A stretch of DNA of 64,000 nucleotides from Maricaulis sp963975345 (GCF_963975345.1 NZ_CAXBGE010000010.1:1-64000); one strand, 5' to 3'. Positions 8,378-16,445 are shown, counted from the stretch's first letter. The notes: generated from the sequence alone by a model not told the origin. A program made the numbers and translations.

Positions 8378-9517
8378 ATGATGGAAATTCTTGATTTCAC
8401 CCAAAGCCGCGACCGCCAGACTGGCAGTGACGGCTTCAGCCCGGCGATCAGCGATCGCCCTGCCCTGCCCTATACGGCAGAGGTCAAGGCCGCGACGGAT
8501 CATCTTTATGAGCGTGTGAAAAACTTCGTCTCACCGCTGGAATGGCCGGCCAAGGCGCCGCTGATCCATGCGATCAACCAGCTGAAAAAAGAGAAGAAAG
8601 CCGTCATCCTGGCGCACAACTACATGACCGCCGACATCTTCCATTGCGTTGGCGATTTGATGGGCGACAGCCTGTCGCTGGCCCGAATGGCCGCGACCAG
8701 CGATGCCGAAATCATTGTCCAAGCCGGCGTCCACTTCATGGCCGAGACCGCCAAGATCATGGCGCCGAACAAAAAGGTTCTGATCCCCGATACGGAGGCT
8801 GGCTGTTCGCTCGCGGCCTCGATCACTGGCGAAGATGTGCGCCGGATCCGCGCCGCCTATCCCGGCGTTCCGATCGTCACCTATGTCAACACCTCCGCCG
8901 AAGTGAAGGCCGAGTGCGATATCTGCTGCACCTCGTCGAACGCCGTCCAGGTCGTCGAAAGCCTCGGCTCCGACACCGTCATCCTGCTGCCCGACGAATA
9001 CCTGGCCAAGAATGTCGCGGCCCAGACCGATATCCGCATCCTGACCTGGAAGGGCTCGTGCGAAGTGCACGTGAAATTCACCGCCGAGGACGTGCAGGAT
9101 CTGCGCGACGCCCATCCGGGCATCGTCATCATCACCCATCCGGAAAGCCCGCTGGAAGTGGTTCAGGCCGCTGACTTCGCTGGCTCAACGGCGGCGATGG
9201 CCGACTGGGCCAAGAAGAGCGGCGCCAAACAGGCCGTGCTGCTGACCGAGTGTTCGATGTCTGACAATGTCGCCATCGACGTGCCGGAAATCGAATTCAT
9301 CCGCCCGTGCAATCTCTGCCCGCACATGAAGCGGATCACGCTGGAAAACATCTATGATGCCCTGCGTCTGGAACAGCATGAGATCCACACCGACCCACAG
9401 ATCGCACCCCGCGCCCGCGCCGCCGTCCAGGCCATGCTCGACCTGCCCAGCCCGAAGACCCCGGCCCATTTCGACCCGGCCAAGCCGGCCAAATTCGTCG
9501 AGATTGTCTCGGTCTAG
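8378..9517 (+). CDS. nadA: Quinolinate synthase
   Basis: A 379-residue iron-sulfur enzyme condensing iminoaspartate with dihydroxyacetone phosphate to quinolinate, the second step of NAD synthesis from aspartate. Cluster cysteines are visible in AGCSLA, in the CDICCTSSNA segment and in LCPHMK; HNYMTADI and GDSLSLA are family motifs. Three adjacent starts are possible (GTG, then two ATGs); the first ATG is used. No strong Shine-Dalgarno is present because the third operator occupies that region. It is the first gene of nadA-nadB-nadC, with nadB three bases downstream. Confidence 0.96.
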   Translation: MMEILDFTQSRDRQTGSDGFSPAISDRPALPYTAEVKAATDHLYERVKNFVSPLEWPAKAPLIHAINQLKKEKKAVILAHNYMTADIFHCVGDLMGDSLSLARMAATSDAEIIVQAGVHFMAETAKIMAPNKKVLIPDTEAGCSLAASITGEDVRRIRAAYPGVPIVTYVNTSAEVKAECDICCTSSNAVQVVESLGSDTVILLPDEYLAKNVAAQTDIRILTWKGSCEVHVKFTAEDVQDLRDAHPGIVIITHPESPLEVVQAADFAGSTAAMADWAKKSGAKQAVLLTECSMSDNVAIDVPEIEFIRPCNLCPHMKRITLENIYDALRLEQHEIHTDPQIAPRARAAVQAMLDLPSPKTPAHFDPAKPAKFVEIVSV

Positions 9518-9520
9518 ACG

Positions 9521-11065
9521 ATGACCCGCCCCGTCCTCATCATCGGCGCCGGCATTGCCGGTCTCTGGGCCGCGCTGAAACTCGCACCGCGCCAAGTGAT
9601 TTTGCTGACGGGTTCGCCGCTCGGTGAAGGTGCCGCGTCTGGCTGGGCCCAGGGCGGGGTTTCTGCGGCGCTGGCAGATGATGATACGCCGGCCTTGCAC
9701 GCCCACGACACGATCGCGGCCGGTGCCGGTCTGGTCGATGCCGAGGCCGCCCAAGCGCTGGCCGCTGGCGCCGCCAAGCAGGTGCGCGAGCTGGCAGCGC
9801 TGGGCGCGCCGTTCGAACGCGAAGGTGACGCCTGGTCCCTCTCCCGCGAGGCCGCCCATTCACGCCACCGCGTCGCCCGTGTGACCGGCGACGGGGCTGG
9901 CGCCGCGATCATGCAGACCTTGATCGCCGCCGTGCGGGCCGCCGGGCATGTCGAGATCCGCGATGGCTGGGCAGCGGCGGGCTTGATCCCCGGCGAGGAT
10001 GGTGATTGTGCCGGTGCGATCGCGCGCTCCCCCACGGGCGAAACGGTTGAAATCCAGGCCGATGAGACCATCCTCGCCATGGGCGGGGCTGGCGGTCTGT
10101 TCGCGCTGACCACGACGCCTGCCGGGGCTCAGGGCCAGGCGATGGCGATGGCCGCGCGGCTCGGTGCCGAAATCCAGGACCCGGAATTCATCCAATTCCA
10201 CCCGACCGCGCTCAATGCGGGCCTCGACCCGGCGCCCTTGTGCACCGAAGCCCTGCGCGGCGAGGGGGCGATCCTGATCGACCGCTCTGGTCACCGATTC
10301 ATGAAGGCGATTCATGACGATGCCGAGCTGGCGCCGCGCGATGTCGTGGCCCGTGCGGTACACCGCCAGAACCTTGCTGGAAAACAGGCATTACTTGACT
10401 GCAGGACTGCTATTGGTGAGGCCTTCCCCTCTCGTTTCCCTGCTGTTTTCGCCGCCTGTATGAGCGCCGGCGTCGATCCACGCACCCAGCCCATCCCGGT
10501 CGCGCCGACGGCGCATTATCACATGGGCGGCGTCGCGACCAATATTGATGGACGCACCTCGATCGCCGGCCTTTGGGCGATCGGCGAATGCGCCTCGAGC
10601 GGACTGCATGGGGCCAACCGCCTCGCCTCCAATTCACTAGCCGAGGGTCTGGTGAGTGCCGCGCGCGTGGCCGACGTGCTGAAAAAGGCTCCGCTCCGTC
10701 TCGCTGCGAGAGACACCGCCCCCAGTGCCCGTCGAGGCGTTATCCCGCCTGCTCTGCCGCCGCTGGCCCTGACCCGTTTGCGTCAGGCGATGAGCCGGCA
10801 TTGCGGCGTCGAGCGCACCGGTGCCGGGCTGACGGAACTCGCTGGCCTGATCGACGACATGATCGCACGTCATGGCGAGGCCGATGCGCTGATCGCGGCG
10901 CGTTTCATCACCGCGGGCGCGCTGGCCCGCAATGAGAGCCGCGGCGGCCATTTCCGCAGTGATTTCCCGCAGACCAATGCTCTCGCCCGGCATACCCGCC
11001 TGTCGCTGGCCGATCTGGCCGGCACAACAGCCGACGCGCTCGCCCACACCATGCCCGCCGAATAG
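9521..11065 (+). CDS. nadB: L-aspartate oxidase
   Basis: A 514-residue flavoprotein oxidising L-aspartate to iminoaspartate, the substrate of NadA. The N-terminal FAD-binding motif is GAGIAGLWAAL. The succinate dehydrogenase/fumarate reductase-like core follows, with the Ser/Gly-rich GAASGWAQGG, the HPTAL motif and the C-terminal FAD loop GANRLASNSLAEGLV. The C-terminal helical domain carries ARNESRGGHFRSDFP. Length is close to the family norm (about 530). It sits between nadA and nadC, nine bases from nadC, in an unambiguous operon. Confidence 0.96.
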   Translation: MTRPVLIIGAGIAGLWAALKLAPRQVILLTGSPLGEGAASGWAQGGVSAALADDDTPALHAHDTIAAGAGLVDAEAAQALAAGAAKQVRELAALGAPFEREGDAWSLSREAAHSRHRVARVTGDGAGAAIMQTLIAAVRAAGHVEIRDGWAAAGLIPGEDGDCAGAIARSPTGETVEIQADETILAMGGAGGLFALTTTPAGAQGQAMAMAARLGAEIQDPEFIQFHPTALNAGLDPAPLCTEALRGEGAILIDRSGHRFMKAIHDDAELAPRDVVARAVHRQNLAGKQALLDCRTAIGEAFPSRFPAVFAACMSAGVDPRTQPIPVAPTAHYHMGGVATNIDGRTSIAGLWAIGECASSGLHGANRLASNSLAEGLVSAARVADVLKKAPLRLAARDTAPSARRGVIPPALPPLALTRLRQAMSRHCGVERTGAGLTELAGLIDDMIARHGEADALIAARFITAGALARNESRGGHFRSDFPQTNALARHTRLSLADLAGTTADALAHTMPAE

Positions 11066-11073
11066 GACACGCC

Positions 11074-11922
11074 ATGCCCGTTTCGCCGCTATCCGATTTC
11101 ATCGTCAAGGATGCCGTCACCCGCGCCTTGGCCGAAGACCAGGGCGGACGTGGCGATATCACCTCGCTGGCCTGCATCCCGGCCGGGCAGGAGGCCAAAT
11201 TCTACTTCAAGGCCCGTGATGCCGGCGTGTTGTGTGGCCTGCAGCCAGCCGTCGAGGCGATCTGGCAAATGGATCCCGACGCGATGATCAAGCTCCACAT
11301 GGCCGATGGCGATGCTGTCGCGCCCGGCGACATCATCGCCACCGTCAATGGCCAAGCCCGCGCCTTGCTGGCGGCGGAACGGATCGCACTCAATTTCCTC
11401 GGCCGGATGAGCGGCATCGCCACCTTCACCCGCCGCTATGTCGACGCCGTTGAAGGCACCAAAGCCCGCATCGCCCACACCCGCAAGACCACACCAGGAC
11501 TGCGCGCCTTCGAACTCCAGGCCGTCCAGGCTGGCGGTGGCGCATTGCACCGTTTCGGGCTCGATGACGCCATCCTGATCAAGGACAATCACGTCGCCGT
11601 CTGCATCAGTGTCGGCGCCGCCGTCCGCGCCGCCCGTCAACATGCCGGCCACATGACCCGCATTGCCGTCGAAGTTGACCGGCTGGATCAACTCGGCGAA
11701 GCCATCGAGGCCGGCGCCGAGAGCGTCCTGCTCGACAATTTCTCACTGGCCGATCTGCGATCCGCCGTTGCCCAAGCCGGCGGCAAGGTGACGCTGGAAG
11801 CTTCCGGCGGCGTCAATCTCGACACCGTGTCGGGGATTGCCGCGACCGGGGTCGATGTGATCTCGGTTGGCGCACTGACCCACTCGGCACCGAATTTCGA
11901 CATCGGGCTTGACTGGGACTGA
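11074..11922 (+). CDS. nadC: Nicotinate-nucleotide pyrophosphorylase (carboxylating)
   Basis: A 282-residue quinolinate phosphoribosyltransferase making nicotinate mononucleotide from quinolinate and PRPP. Family motifs include EDQGGRGDIT at the N-terminus, TRKTTPGLRAFE (substrate-binding Arg and Lys), GGGALHRFGLDD, IKDNHV, and the C-terminal EASGGVN and VDVISVGALTHS. It completes the aspartate branch started by NadB and NadA. Prs, encoded elsewhere in this window, supplies its PRPP. It is the last clear NAD gene of the operon. Confidence 0.96.
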   Translation: MPVSPLSDFIVKDAVTRALAEDQGGRGDITSLACIPAGQEAKFYFKARDAGVLCGLQPAVEAIWQMDPDAMIKLHMADGDAVAPGDIIATVNGQARALLAAERIALNFLGRMSGIATFTRRYVDAVEGTKARIAHTRKTTPGLRAFELQAVQAGGGALHRFGLDDAILIKDNHVAVCISVGAAVRAARQHAGHMTRIAVEVDRLDQLGEAIEAGAESVLLDNFSLADLRSAVAQAGGKVTLEASGGVNLDTVSGIAATGVDVISVGALTHSAPNFDIGLDWD

Positions 11923-11963
11923 TCCCGGCCCGACACGCGCTTAACTCAGGGAAGGATACCAGC

Positions 11964-12356
11964 ATGTTCAATCACATCATGGTCGGTGCCAACGACATCG
12001 AAAAGTCCAAGACTTTCTATGACGCCTTGCTCGCCACGCTGGGAGCAGGCGAGGCTATCCGCAATGTCTCGGCGACCGGGCATGTCCGCTATTTCTACCG
12101 GCATGACGGCAATACATTCGGCATCACCGAGCCGATCAATGGCGAGCCTGCGAGCTGCGCCAATGGCGCCACCATCGGCTTCAAATGCGACAGCCCTGAG
12201 CAGGTCAAAACCTTCCACGATGCCGGCGTCGCCCATGGCGGCACCTCGATCGAGGACGCGCCCGGCCCGCGCACCAGCAGTGTGGGCGTGATGCACCTCT
12301 CCTATGTCCGCGATCCGGACGGCAACAAGTTGTGCGCGCTTTATCGGGAAAAATAG
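11964..12356 (+). CDS. VOC (glyoxalase-fold) family protein
   Basis: A 130-residue vicinal-oxygen-chelate protein. It begins MFNHIMVGANDIEKSKTFYD, the usual first beta strand and helix with a metal-ligand His, and ends YVRDPDGNKLCALYR, the second module with its acidic ligand. These soluble proteins bind small molecules or catalyse isomerase/dioxygenase chemistry; the substrate is unknown. It starts 41 bases after nadC on the same strand with no strong terminator between, so it may be co-transcribed with nadABC. GGGAAGGA precedes the ATG. Confidence 0.86.
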   Translation: MFNHIMVGANDIEKSKTFYDALLATLGAGEAIRNVSATGHVRYFYRHDGNTFGITEPINGEPASCANGATIGFKCDSPEQVKTFHDAGVAHGGTSIEDAPGPRTSSVGVMHLSYVRDPDGNKLCALYREK

Positions 12357-12376
12357 GCACGGCTTGGACGGTCTGC

Positions 12377-12396
12377 GGGGCGGGTGATCCCGCCCC
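12377..12396. terminator. GC-rich hairpin between convergent genes
   Basis: A perfect 8-bp stem GGGGCGGG / CCCGCCCC with a TGAT loop, between the VOC gene and the convergent DUF1579-like gene and touching the latter's stop codon. There is no T-run on either strand, so termination activity is uncertain. Confidence 0.45.
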
Positions 12397-12986
12397 TACC
12401 CGCCGCGACGCACTACCATCATGGAATAGCGACCGGTTTCCCAGCTAACGCCTTCGTCACGGGAAATCTCGGAATACATCCGGAAACTGTCGGCGGTGAT
12501 GTCGGTATAGGTCTCGCGATTCAGCATCGGGCCCTCGGCGTCAATGCCCTCAATGGTAACGACCATCGCCTCATCGCTGCGCAGCGCCGTCGTCGGGCGC
12601 CAGCCATTGGGCAGGGTCGGGTAGATATTATAGCCCTCCCAATGCCCTTCTCGGAGGTTATAACCGCGGAACTCGGCGCCGGTCGCATAGGGCCCGCGCC
12701 ATTCCTGCATCACGGCCAGACCGTCAAGAATCCAGTGATTATGCCAGCGCGCATCATAGGTGAAAGCTTGGCCATTGGGCGGCGTGAAGGTGATGGACAC
12801 ATCCCAGTCGCCGATGACGAAATCGAACTCGGCCAGTTGCGCCGGCCCGGCGGGATTGCGTGTGCCAATCGGCGAATCCGGATCGGGTTGATACTGGATC
12901 GGCGGCATCGTGTTCTGCGCCAAAGCGGGCGCGGCGCCAAGGGCCAGCACACTGAGCAGGCTGGCAGCGGCAAAAAGCGTTTTCAT
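12396..12986 (-). CDS. Secreted DUF1579-like calycin-fold protein
   Basis: A 196-residue exported protein with signal peptide MKTLFAAASLLSVLALGAAP (cleavage near ALA-QN). The mature part has FDFVIGDWDVSI, a hallmark of DUF1579/heme-binding-like calycin barrels, followed by repeated tryptophan-rich strands (WHNHWILDG, HWEGYNIY). This fold binds hydrophobic small molecules; its ligand here is unknown. The ATG is placed at the signal peptide, thirteen codons inside the longest frame. It is convergent with the VOC gene. Confidence 0.78.
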   Translation of the reverse strand: MKTLFAAASLLSVLALGAAPALAQNTMPPIQYQPDPDSPIGTRNPAGPAQLAEFDFVIGDWDVSITFTPPNGQAFTYDARWHNHWILDGLAVMQEWRGPYATGAEFRGYNLREGHWEGYNIYPTLPNGWRPTTALRSDEAMVVTIEGIDAEGPMLNRETYTDITADSFRMYSEISRDEGVSWETGRYSMMVVRRGG

Positions 12987-13178
12987 CGATGTCCCCTTGA
13001 ATTCGGATCGGCAGCCATCGGCCACCGAAGGTTACCGGACCATAGATTCCCACCCGGTTCGCTCAACTCACAAAGCCGACAGGAAAATGAAAGGTCGGAC
13101 AGGATCACATTCCCCCAAAGGGGAGATGGCCATCGGGCCTGGGCCACGGCCCGCCCTGAAACCCTTGCCAAGCAAGGC

Positions 13179-13258
13179 GCCAGACTGGAATTGTCTAGTC
13201 AAGGGTCCTGACCGCGGAGCGGCGCTTCGCGCCCTTGACTAGACAATTCCAGTCTGGC
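13179..13258. repeat. Perfect 27-bp inverted repeat, possible MITE-like palindromic element
   Basis: Arms 13179-13205 and 13232-13258 are perfect reverse complements around a 26-base loop. Beyond the perfect core, weaker symmetry continues outwards: GCCCTGAAA near 13152 matches TTTTCAGGGC near 13275 inverted. The whole unit could therefore be about 130 bases. It lies directly before the parDE pair and has no coding capacity. Confidence 0.75.
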
Positions 13259-13320
13259 CGGAGCTCGGCATGGTTTTCAGGGCATGTTCTGCCCGGCGGG
13301 GCGGGGCCGTTTTTAGCTTC

Positions 13321-13365
13321 AATCATTCCGTGTTAAACTGTCCGCACAGTGAATACGGAATCATT
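13321..13365. promoter_or_regulatory. Inverted repeat upstream of parD, candidate autoregulatory operator
   Basis: AATCATTCCGT (13321-13331) and ACGGAATCATT (13355-13365) are reverse complements apart from one mismatch, ending four bases before the antitoxin ATG. Ribbon-helix-helix antitoxins usually repress their own promoter through such repeats; that role here is inferred. Confidence 0.5.
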
Positions 13366-13368
13366 TTT

Positions 13369-13611
13369 ATGAGAAACATCTCCATACGCCTCGATGAAAC
13401 AACGCGCGAGAAACTCGATGCGCTGGCGCAGAGCCAGGACCGGTCGCGCTCCTGGGTCGTCAATGATGCGATCCAAGCCTATTTCGAGCATCAGGACTGG
13501 ATTGTTGAAGCGATCAAGGTCGGAATTGCCGACGCCGATGCGGGCGATTTCATCGAGCATGACGACCTGATGGCCGAGCTCAAGGCCCGCAATCTCGCCG
13601 CAAGAAAATGA
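13369..13611 (+). CDS. ParD/CopG-type ribbon-helix-helix antitoxin
   Basis: An 80-residue protein starting MRNISIRLDETTREKLDALA, the beta strand and first helix of a ribbon-helix-helix DNA-binding domain, then SRSWVVNDAIQAYFEH as second helix. The C-terminal half is acidic (GIADADAGDFIEHDD), as expected for the toxin-wrapping tail. The start is at the strand; longer frames add 33 codons of poor sequence. Its last codons overlap the toxin start by four bases (ATGA), the usual coupled arrangement of antitoxin first, toxin second. Confidence 0.88.
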   Translation: MRNISIRLDETTREKLDALAQSQDRSRSWVVNDAIQAYFEHQDWIVEAIKVGIADADAGDFIEHDDLMAELKARNLAARK

Positions 13612-13889
13612 AACGCGTCCGCTGGTCCAGCCGAGCCGGGCGGGACATGACCGAGGCGCATGATTTCATTGCGCAGGACGACGCGGATGCGGCACTGCGG
13701 ATGATCCTGACTGTCGAGAGCGCGACGGAATATCTACTCACCTACCCTTCGATGGGGCGTCAAGGCCGACTCAAAAATACCCGCGAGCTCGTGATTCCGC
13801 ATTTGCCCTATCTGATCGTATATCGAAGCGCTTCCTCCGAAGTCGAAATCCTGCGCCTGCTGCACACCTCGCGCGACCGGTCGAAATAG
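13608..13889 (+). CDS. ParE/RelE-superfamily toxin
   Basis: A 93-residue protein of the ParE/RelE fold. It starts with a beta strand (MKRVRWSSRAGRDMTE), has a helical hairpin, then the conserved YPSMGRQGR segment, LPYLIVYR and a terminal ILRLLHTSRD strand-helix that is very typical of ParE. ParE proteins poison DNA gyrase, whereas RelE cuts ribosome-bound mRNA; the YPxMGR and HxxRD features favour the ParE side. It is translationally coupled to its antitoxin. Confidence 0.88.
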   Translation: MKRVRWSSRAGRDMTEAHDFIAQDDADAALRMILTVESATEYLLTYPSMGRQGRLKNTRELVIPHLPYLIVYRSASSEVEILRLLHTSRDRSK

Positions 13890-13892
13890 CCC

Positions 13893-14447
13893 TCACTCCC
13901 CCAGCGCCACCTTCCCCGCCTCGCCCTTCGCCGCGATTTCCTCCGGCGTCAGACCACACAGCTCGTGCGGGAAGACGAGCCAGTCGTCGGTTTCGTGCAG
14001 GAAATAGTCGGGCTTCAGATCGGTCTTGTTGCGGACAGGCTTGAAATAGACCGTGGCGATCTTTGCTTCGGTGGGGAAATTATTGCGGCATTTGGCGCGC
14101 AAGATTTTCAGCAGGGCCTCAATCGAACGGCCTGAATCGAACACATCATCGACGATCAGCAATCGGTCACCGGCATTGAGCGTGTCGACCAGATAGCCCT
14201 CACCAAACACCTTGACCTCGGCCTGCTCGCCAATGCCGGTATAGGAGGCCGTGCGGATCGCGATATGGTCTGTATCGAGGCCGCGATAGTCGAGATATTC
14301 CTGCACCGCAATGCCAATCGGCGCCCCGCCGCGCCAGACGCCGACGATATGGGTCGGCCGGAAACCGCTCTCATAGATCTGCCGGGCAAGGCGGAAACTG
14401 TCGGCGAGCAAGTGGTTGGCATTGAGATATGTTTTGAAAGTGGCCAT
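13893..14447 (-). CDS. Hypoxanthine/guanine-type phosphoribosyltransferase
   Basis: A 184-residue purine-salvage-type PRTase. The PRPP loop LLIVDDVFDSGRSI is clear, and VWRGGAPIG matches the pyrophosphate loop near residue 40. The C-terminus (DWLVFPHELCGLTPEEIAA) resembles Gpt/Hpt-like alphaproteobacterial proteins. It would transfer ribose-5-phosphate from PRPP to a 6-oxopurine; base preference is not determined. It is convergent with the parE gene, three bases apart. Confidence 0.83.
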   Translation of the reverse strand: MATFKTYLNANHLLADSFRLARQIYESGFRPTHIVGVWRGGAPIGIAVQEYLDYRGLDTDHIAIRTASYTGIGEQAEVKVFGEGYLVDTLNAGDRLLIVDDVFDSGRSIEALLKILRAKCRNNFPTEAKIATVYFKPVRNKTDLKPDYFLHETDDWLVFPHELCGLTPEEIAAKGEAGKVALGE

Positions 14448-14496
14448 GCCGGATGCTGGCGTGATTTGGGGGGCGGGCTCAAGAGGGATGCGGGCA

Positions 14497-14587
14497 CGAA
14501 AAGGGGACAGGTATAATTAACGCAGCACTGACAGCTGCCGGCTCGCAAACGGCGCGAATGGCGTTAATTATACCTGTCCCCTTTTCG
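14497..14587. repeat. REP-like palindromic element, copy A
   Basis: Arms GAAAAGGGGACAGGTATAAT (continuing TAACGC) and their exact reverse complement enclose a 37-base centre. A second copy with the same arms lies at 40307-40395. Arms containing GGGGACAGGTA are typical of intergenic repeats mobilised by REP-associated tyrosine transposases; no such transposase is in this window. The element ends a few bases before the ribosome binding site of the esterase gene. Confidence 0.8.
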
Positions 14588-14602
14588 TCAGGAGTCCCCG
14601 CC

Positions 14603-15613
14603 ATGCACAAATCCCACACCTGTCCCCGAGGCCGCGTCGTCCAGCACTGGATCGACTCCAAGGCCGTTGCCAACAACATGCTCGGCGATCCGACGCTGCG
14701 GCGGGTTGATGTCTATATCCCGGCGGGACATGACGGGTCTGGTCTGCCCTTGCTGGTCGATGTCGTCGGCTTTACCGGCGGTGGGCCCTACCATACGGCT
14801 TGGAAGAATTTCGGCGAGAACCTGCCTGAGCGGGCCGACCGGCTGATCGCGTCGGGCGAGATGGCGCCGTGCGTGATTGCCTTCCCCGATTGTTTCACCC
14901 GGCTGGGCGGCAATCAGTATGTGAACTCGATCGCGATGGGCAATTGGGATGATTTCCTGACCACCGAAGTGCTCGGTTTTGTCGAGGGCGAATATGGCTG
15001 CGGCGGGGCTGGCAAGCGCGGTCTGTTCGGCAAGAGCTCGGGCGGTTATGGCGCGATGATGCATGCGCTGATGCATCCCGATATCTGGTCAGCGGCGGCG
15101 AGCCATTCCGGCGATGTCGGCTTTGATCTGATGTTCGCGACCGATTTCGCCCACACCCTGCGCCGCATCGCCAAGCATGGTGGTTCCGTTGAGAGCTTCA
15201 TGGCTGCCTTCGAGGCCAATCCGAAACCAGCCGGCGACGATATTCACGCGCTGATGATCCTGGCGATGGCCGCGACCTATGACCCCGACCCGAACGCTTT
15301 CCTCGGCATCAATCTACCGGTGACGATGGACACGTGCGAAATGGATCCGGTCGCCTGGAAACGCTGGAAGAAATGGGATCCGCTGGAGCTGGTCGAGACG
15401 CGTGGAGAGGGCCTCAAGACGATGAAGGCGCTCTATATCGATTGCGGCGATATCGACCAGTATAATTTGGTCTATGGCGCCCGGCGGATGACGAAACGGT
15501 TGACCGAAATGGGCGTCAAACACGTCTATCAGGAATTCCCCGATGATCACTCATCGGTCGATTACCGGATGGACGTCTCCCTGCCGATCCTGTCGAAAGC
15601 CCTGTCTGACTAG
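14603..15613 (+). CDS. Putative esterase (esterase D/PF00756 type)
   Basis: A 336-residue soluble alpha/beta hydrolase. The nucleophile elbow is GKSSGGYGAMM (central Ser), followed by SHSGDVGFD as in the esterase D/antigen 85 family. The acid is likely the Asp in LYIDCGDIDQY and the base the His in FPDDHSSVDYR near the C-terminus. No signal peptide, so cytoplasmic. The ATG after AGGAG is used; a start 15 codons earlier falls inside the REP-like repeat and is rejected. Substrate unknown. Confidence 0.85.
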   Translation: MHKSHTCPRGRVVQHWIDSKAVANNMLGDPTLRRVDVYIPAGHDGSGLPLLVDVVGFTGGGPYHTAWKNFGENLPERADRLIASGEMAPCVIAFPDCFTRLGGNQYVNSIAMGNWDDFLTTEVLGFVEGEYGCGGAGKRGLFGKSSGGYGAMMHALMHPDIWSAAASHSGDVGFDLMFATDFAHTLRRIAKHGGSVESFMAAFEANPKPAGDDIHALMILAMAATYDPDPNAFLGINLPVTMDTCEMDPVAWKRWKKWDPLELVETRGEGLKTMKALYIDCGDIDQYNLVYGARRMTKRLTEMGVKHVYQEFPDDHSSVDYRMDVSLPILSKALSD

Positions 15614-15622
15614 ACGGGTTGG

Positions 15623-16267
15623 CTAGGTCCGCACCAGTTTTTCACGCCCGCTGCCGGTGACCGAACGCCAGGCCGAGCCGAAACTGGTCGCGAAGACGAC
15701 GATCAGGGCGCGGGCGATGATGGTGAAGAACAAGAGCAGGATCTTGTCGTCGGAAACGACGAAGCGGACGCCAGATCGCCAGCGGCCGCCAATTGGCAAA
15801 TGCGCCAGCTTGTCCTCGACCCAGTCGGAGGCATTGAGCATGTAGTGCAGGCCTGCCTCCCAGAACAGGGCGATGGCGGAGACCATCAGGATGGCGATCA
15901 CGAAGGCGAGGAAGAGGGTCGAGATGGTCGAACCAATCTGGCCGAGAATTCCCTCTTCTGCGACTTTGACCTTCGGCTTCGGCATCACGGCGGTGAAGGC
16001 CTTGCCGACGAAGGCGAGCATGACGCGGGCGATAATGGTGAAGATCAACAGCACGATCTTGTCGTCGCTGGCGTAGATGCGAACCAGATTATTGATCTTT
16101 TCCGGCAGCGGTATCGCGGCGACGCCGTCCTCCAGCATGTCGGCCCCGTCCTGCACCCAGGAGAACCATTCCGGCAGGTAGAACCAGAGCGCGGCGAGCA
16201 TCACCATCGCCAGGATCATCGACACGAACAGTGTCGCGGAAATTTTCCACAATCGCATCGCCAACAT
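15623..16267 (-). CDS. Membrane protein with an internal duplication, unknown function
   Basis: A 214-residue inner-membrane protein with about four hydrophobic segments. It consists of two repeats. The first half has IYASDDKIVLLIFTIIARVM, the second has FVVSDDKILLLFFTIIARAL, each preceded by a membrane helix and an EDxxAxxP segment (EDGVAAIP and EDKLAHLP). A central charged linker (MPKPKVKVAEEG) separates them. I know no named family. GGGGGAA lies upstream of the ATG; a GTG one codon earlier is also possible. It is convergent with the esterase gene. Confidence 0.75.
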   Translation of the reverse strand: MLAMRLWKISATLFVSMILAMVMLAALWFYLPEWFSWVQDGADMLEDGVAAIPLPEKINNLVRIYASDDKIVLLIFTIIARVMLAFVGKAFTAVMPKPKVKVAEEGILGQIGSTISTLFLAFVIAILMVSAIALFWEAGLHYMLNASDWVEDKLAHLPIGGRWRSGVRFVVSDDKILLLFFTIIARALIVVFATSFGSAWRSVTGSGREKLVRT

Positions 16268-16378
16268 CACTCATTCCCCCCAAGGCGTGCCGCAAACTGC
16301 TGCACCCTTCCCGAAGGCTTATAGTGTGTGAATGCGGCAAGGTCTTGGCAAGACACGCCTCAGGGGAAATCCGACGCA

Positions 16379-16407
16379 AAAGGGCGGCGCCGCTGGCACC
16401 GCCCTTT
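16379..16407 (-). terminator. Rho-independent terminator-like hairpin
   Basis: AAAGGGCGGCGCC and GGCACCGCCCTTT pair over 13 positions with one mismatch. Read on the minus strand it follows the stop of the small secreted protein gene and ends in TTTT, so it probably terminates that transcript. Confidence 0.65.
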
Positions 16408-16445
16408 GCCTGTTTTCAGCTGATCTTCACAGGCGCCGTTCGCGT

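Larger units (their letters stand above)
12987..13368. other. Intergenic region with a palindromic element and toxin-antitoxin promoter
   Basis: No gene is seen here. It holds the leader of the divergent DUF1579-like gene, a large palindrome (annotated separately) and, at its right end, an inverted repeat that probably belongs to the parDE promoter. Confidence 0.6.

Noticed and set aside
14558..14602. Earlier in-frame start for the esterase
   Set aside because: It lies inside the REP-like repeat, whereas AGGAG just before 14603 marks the true start.
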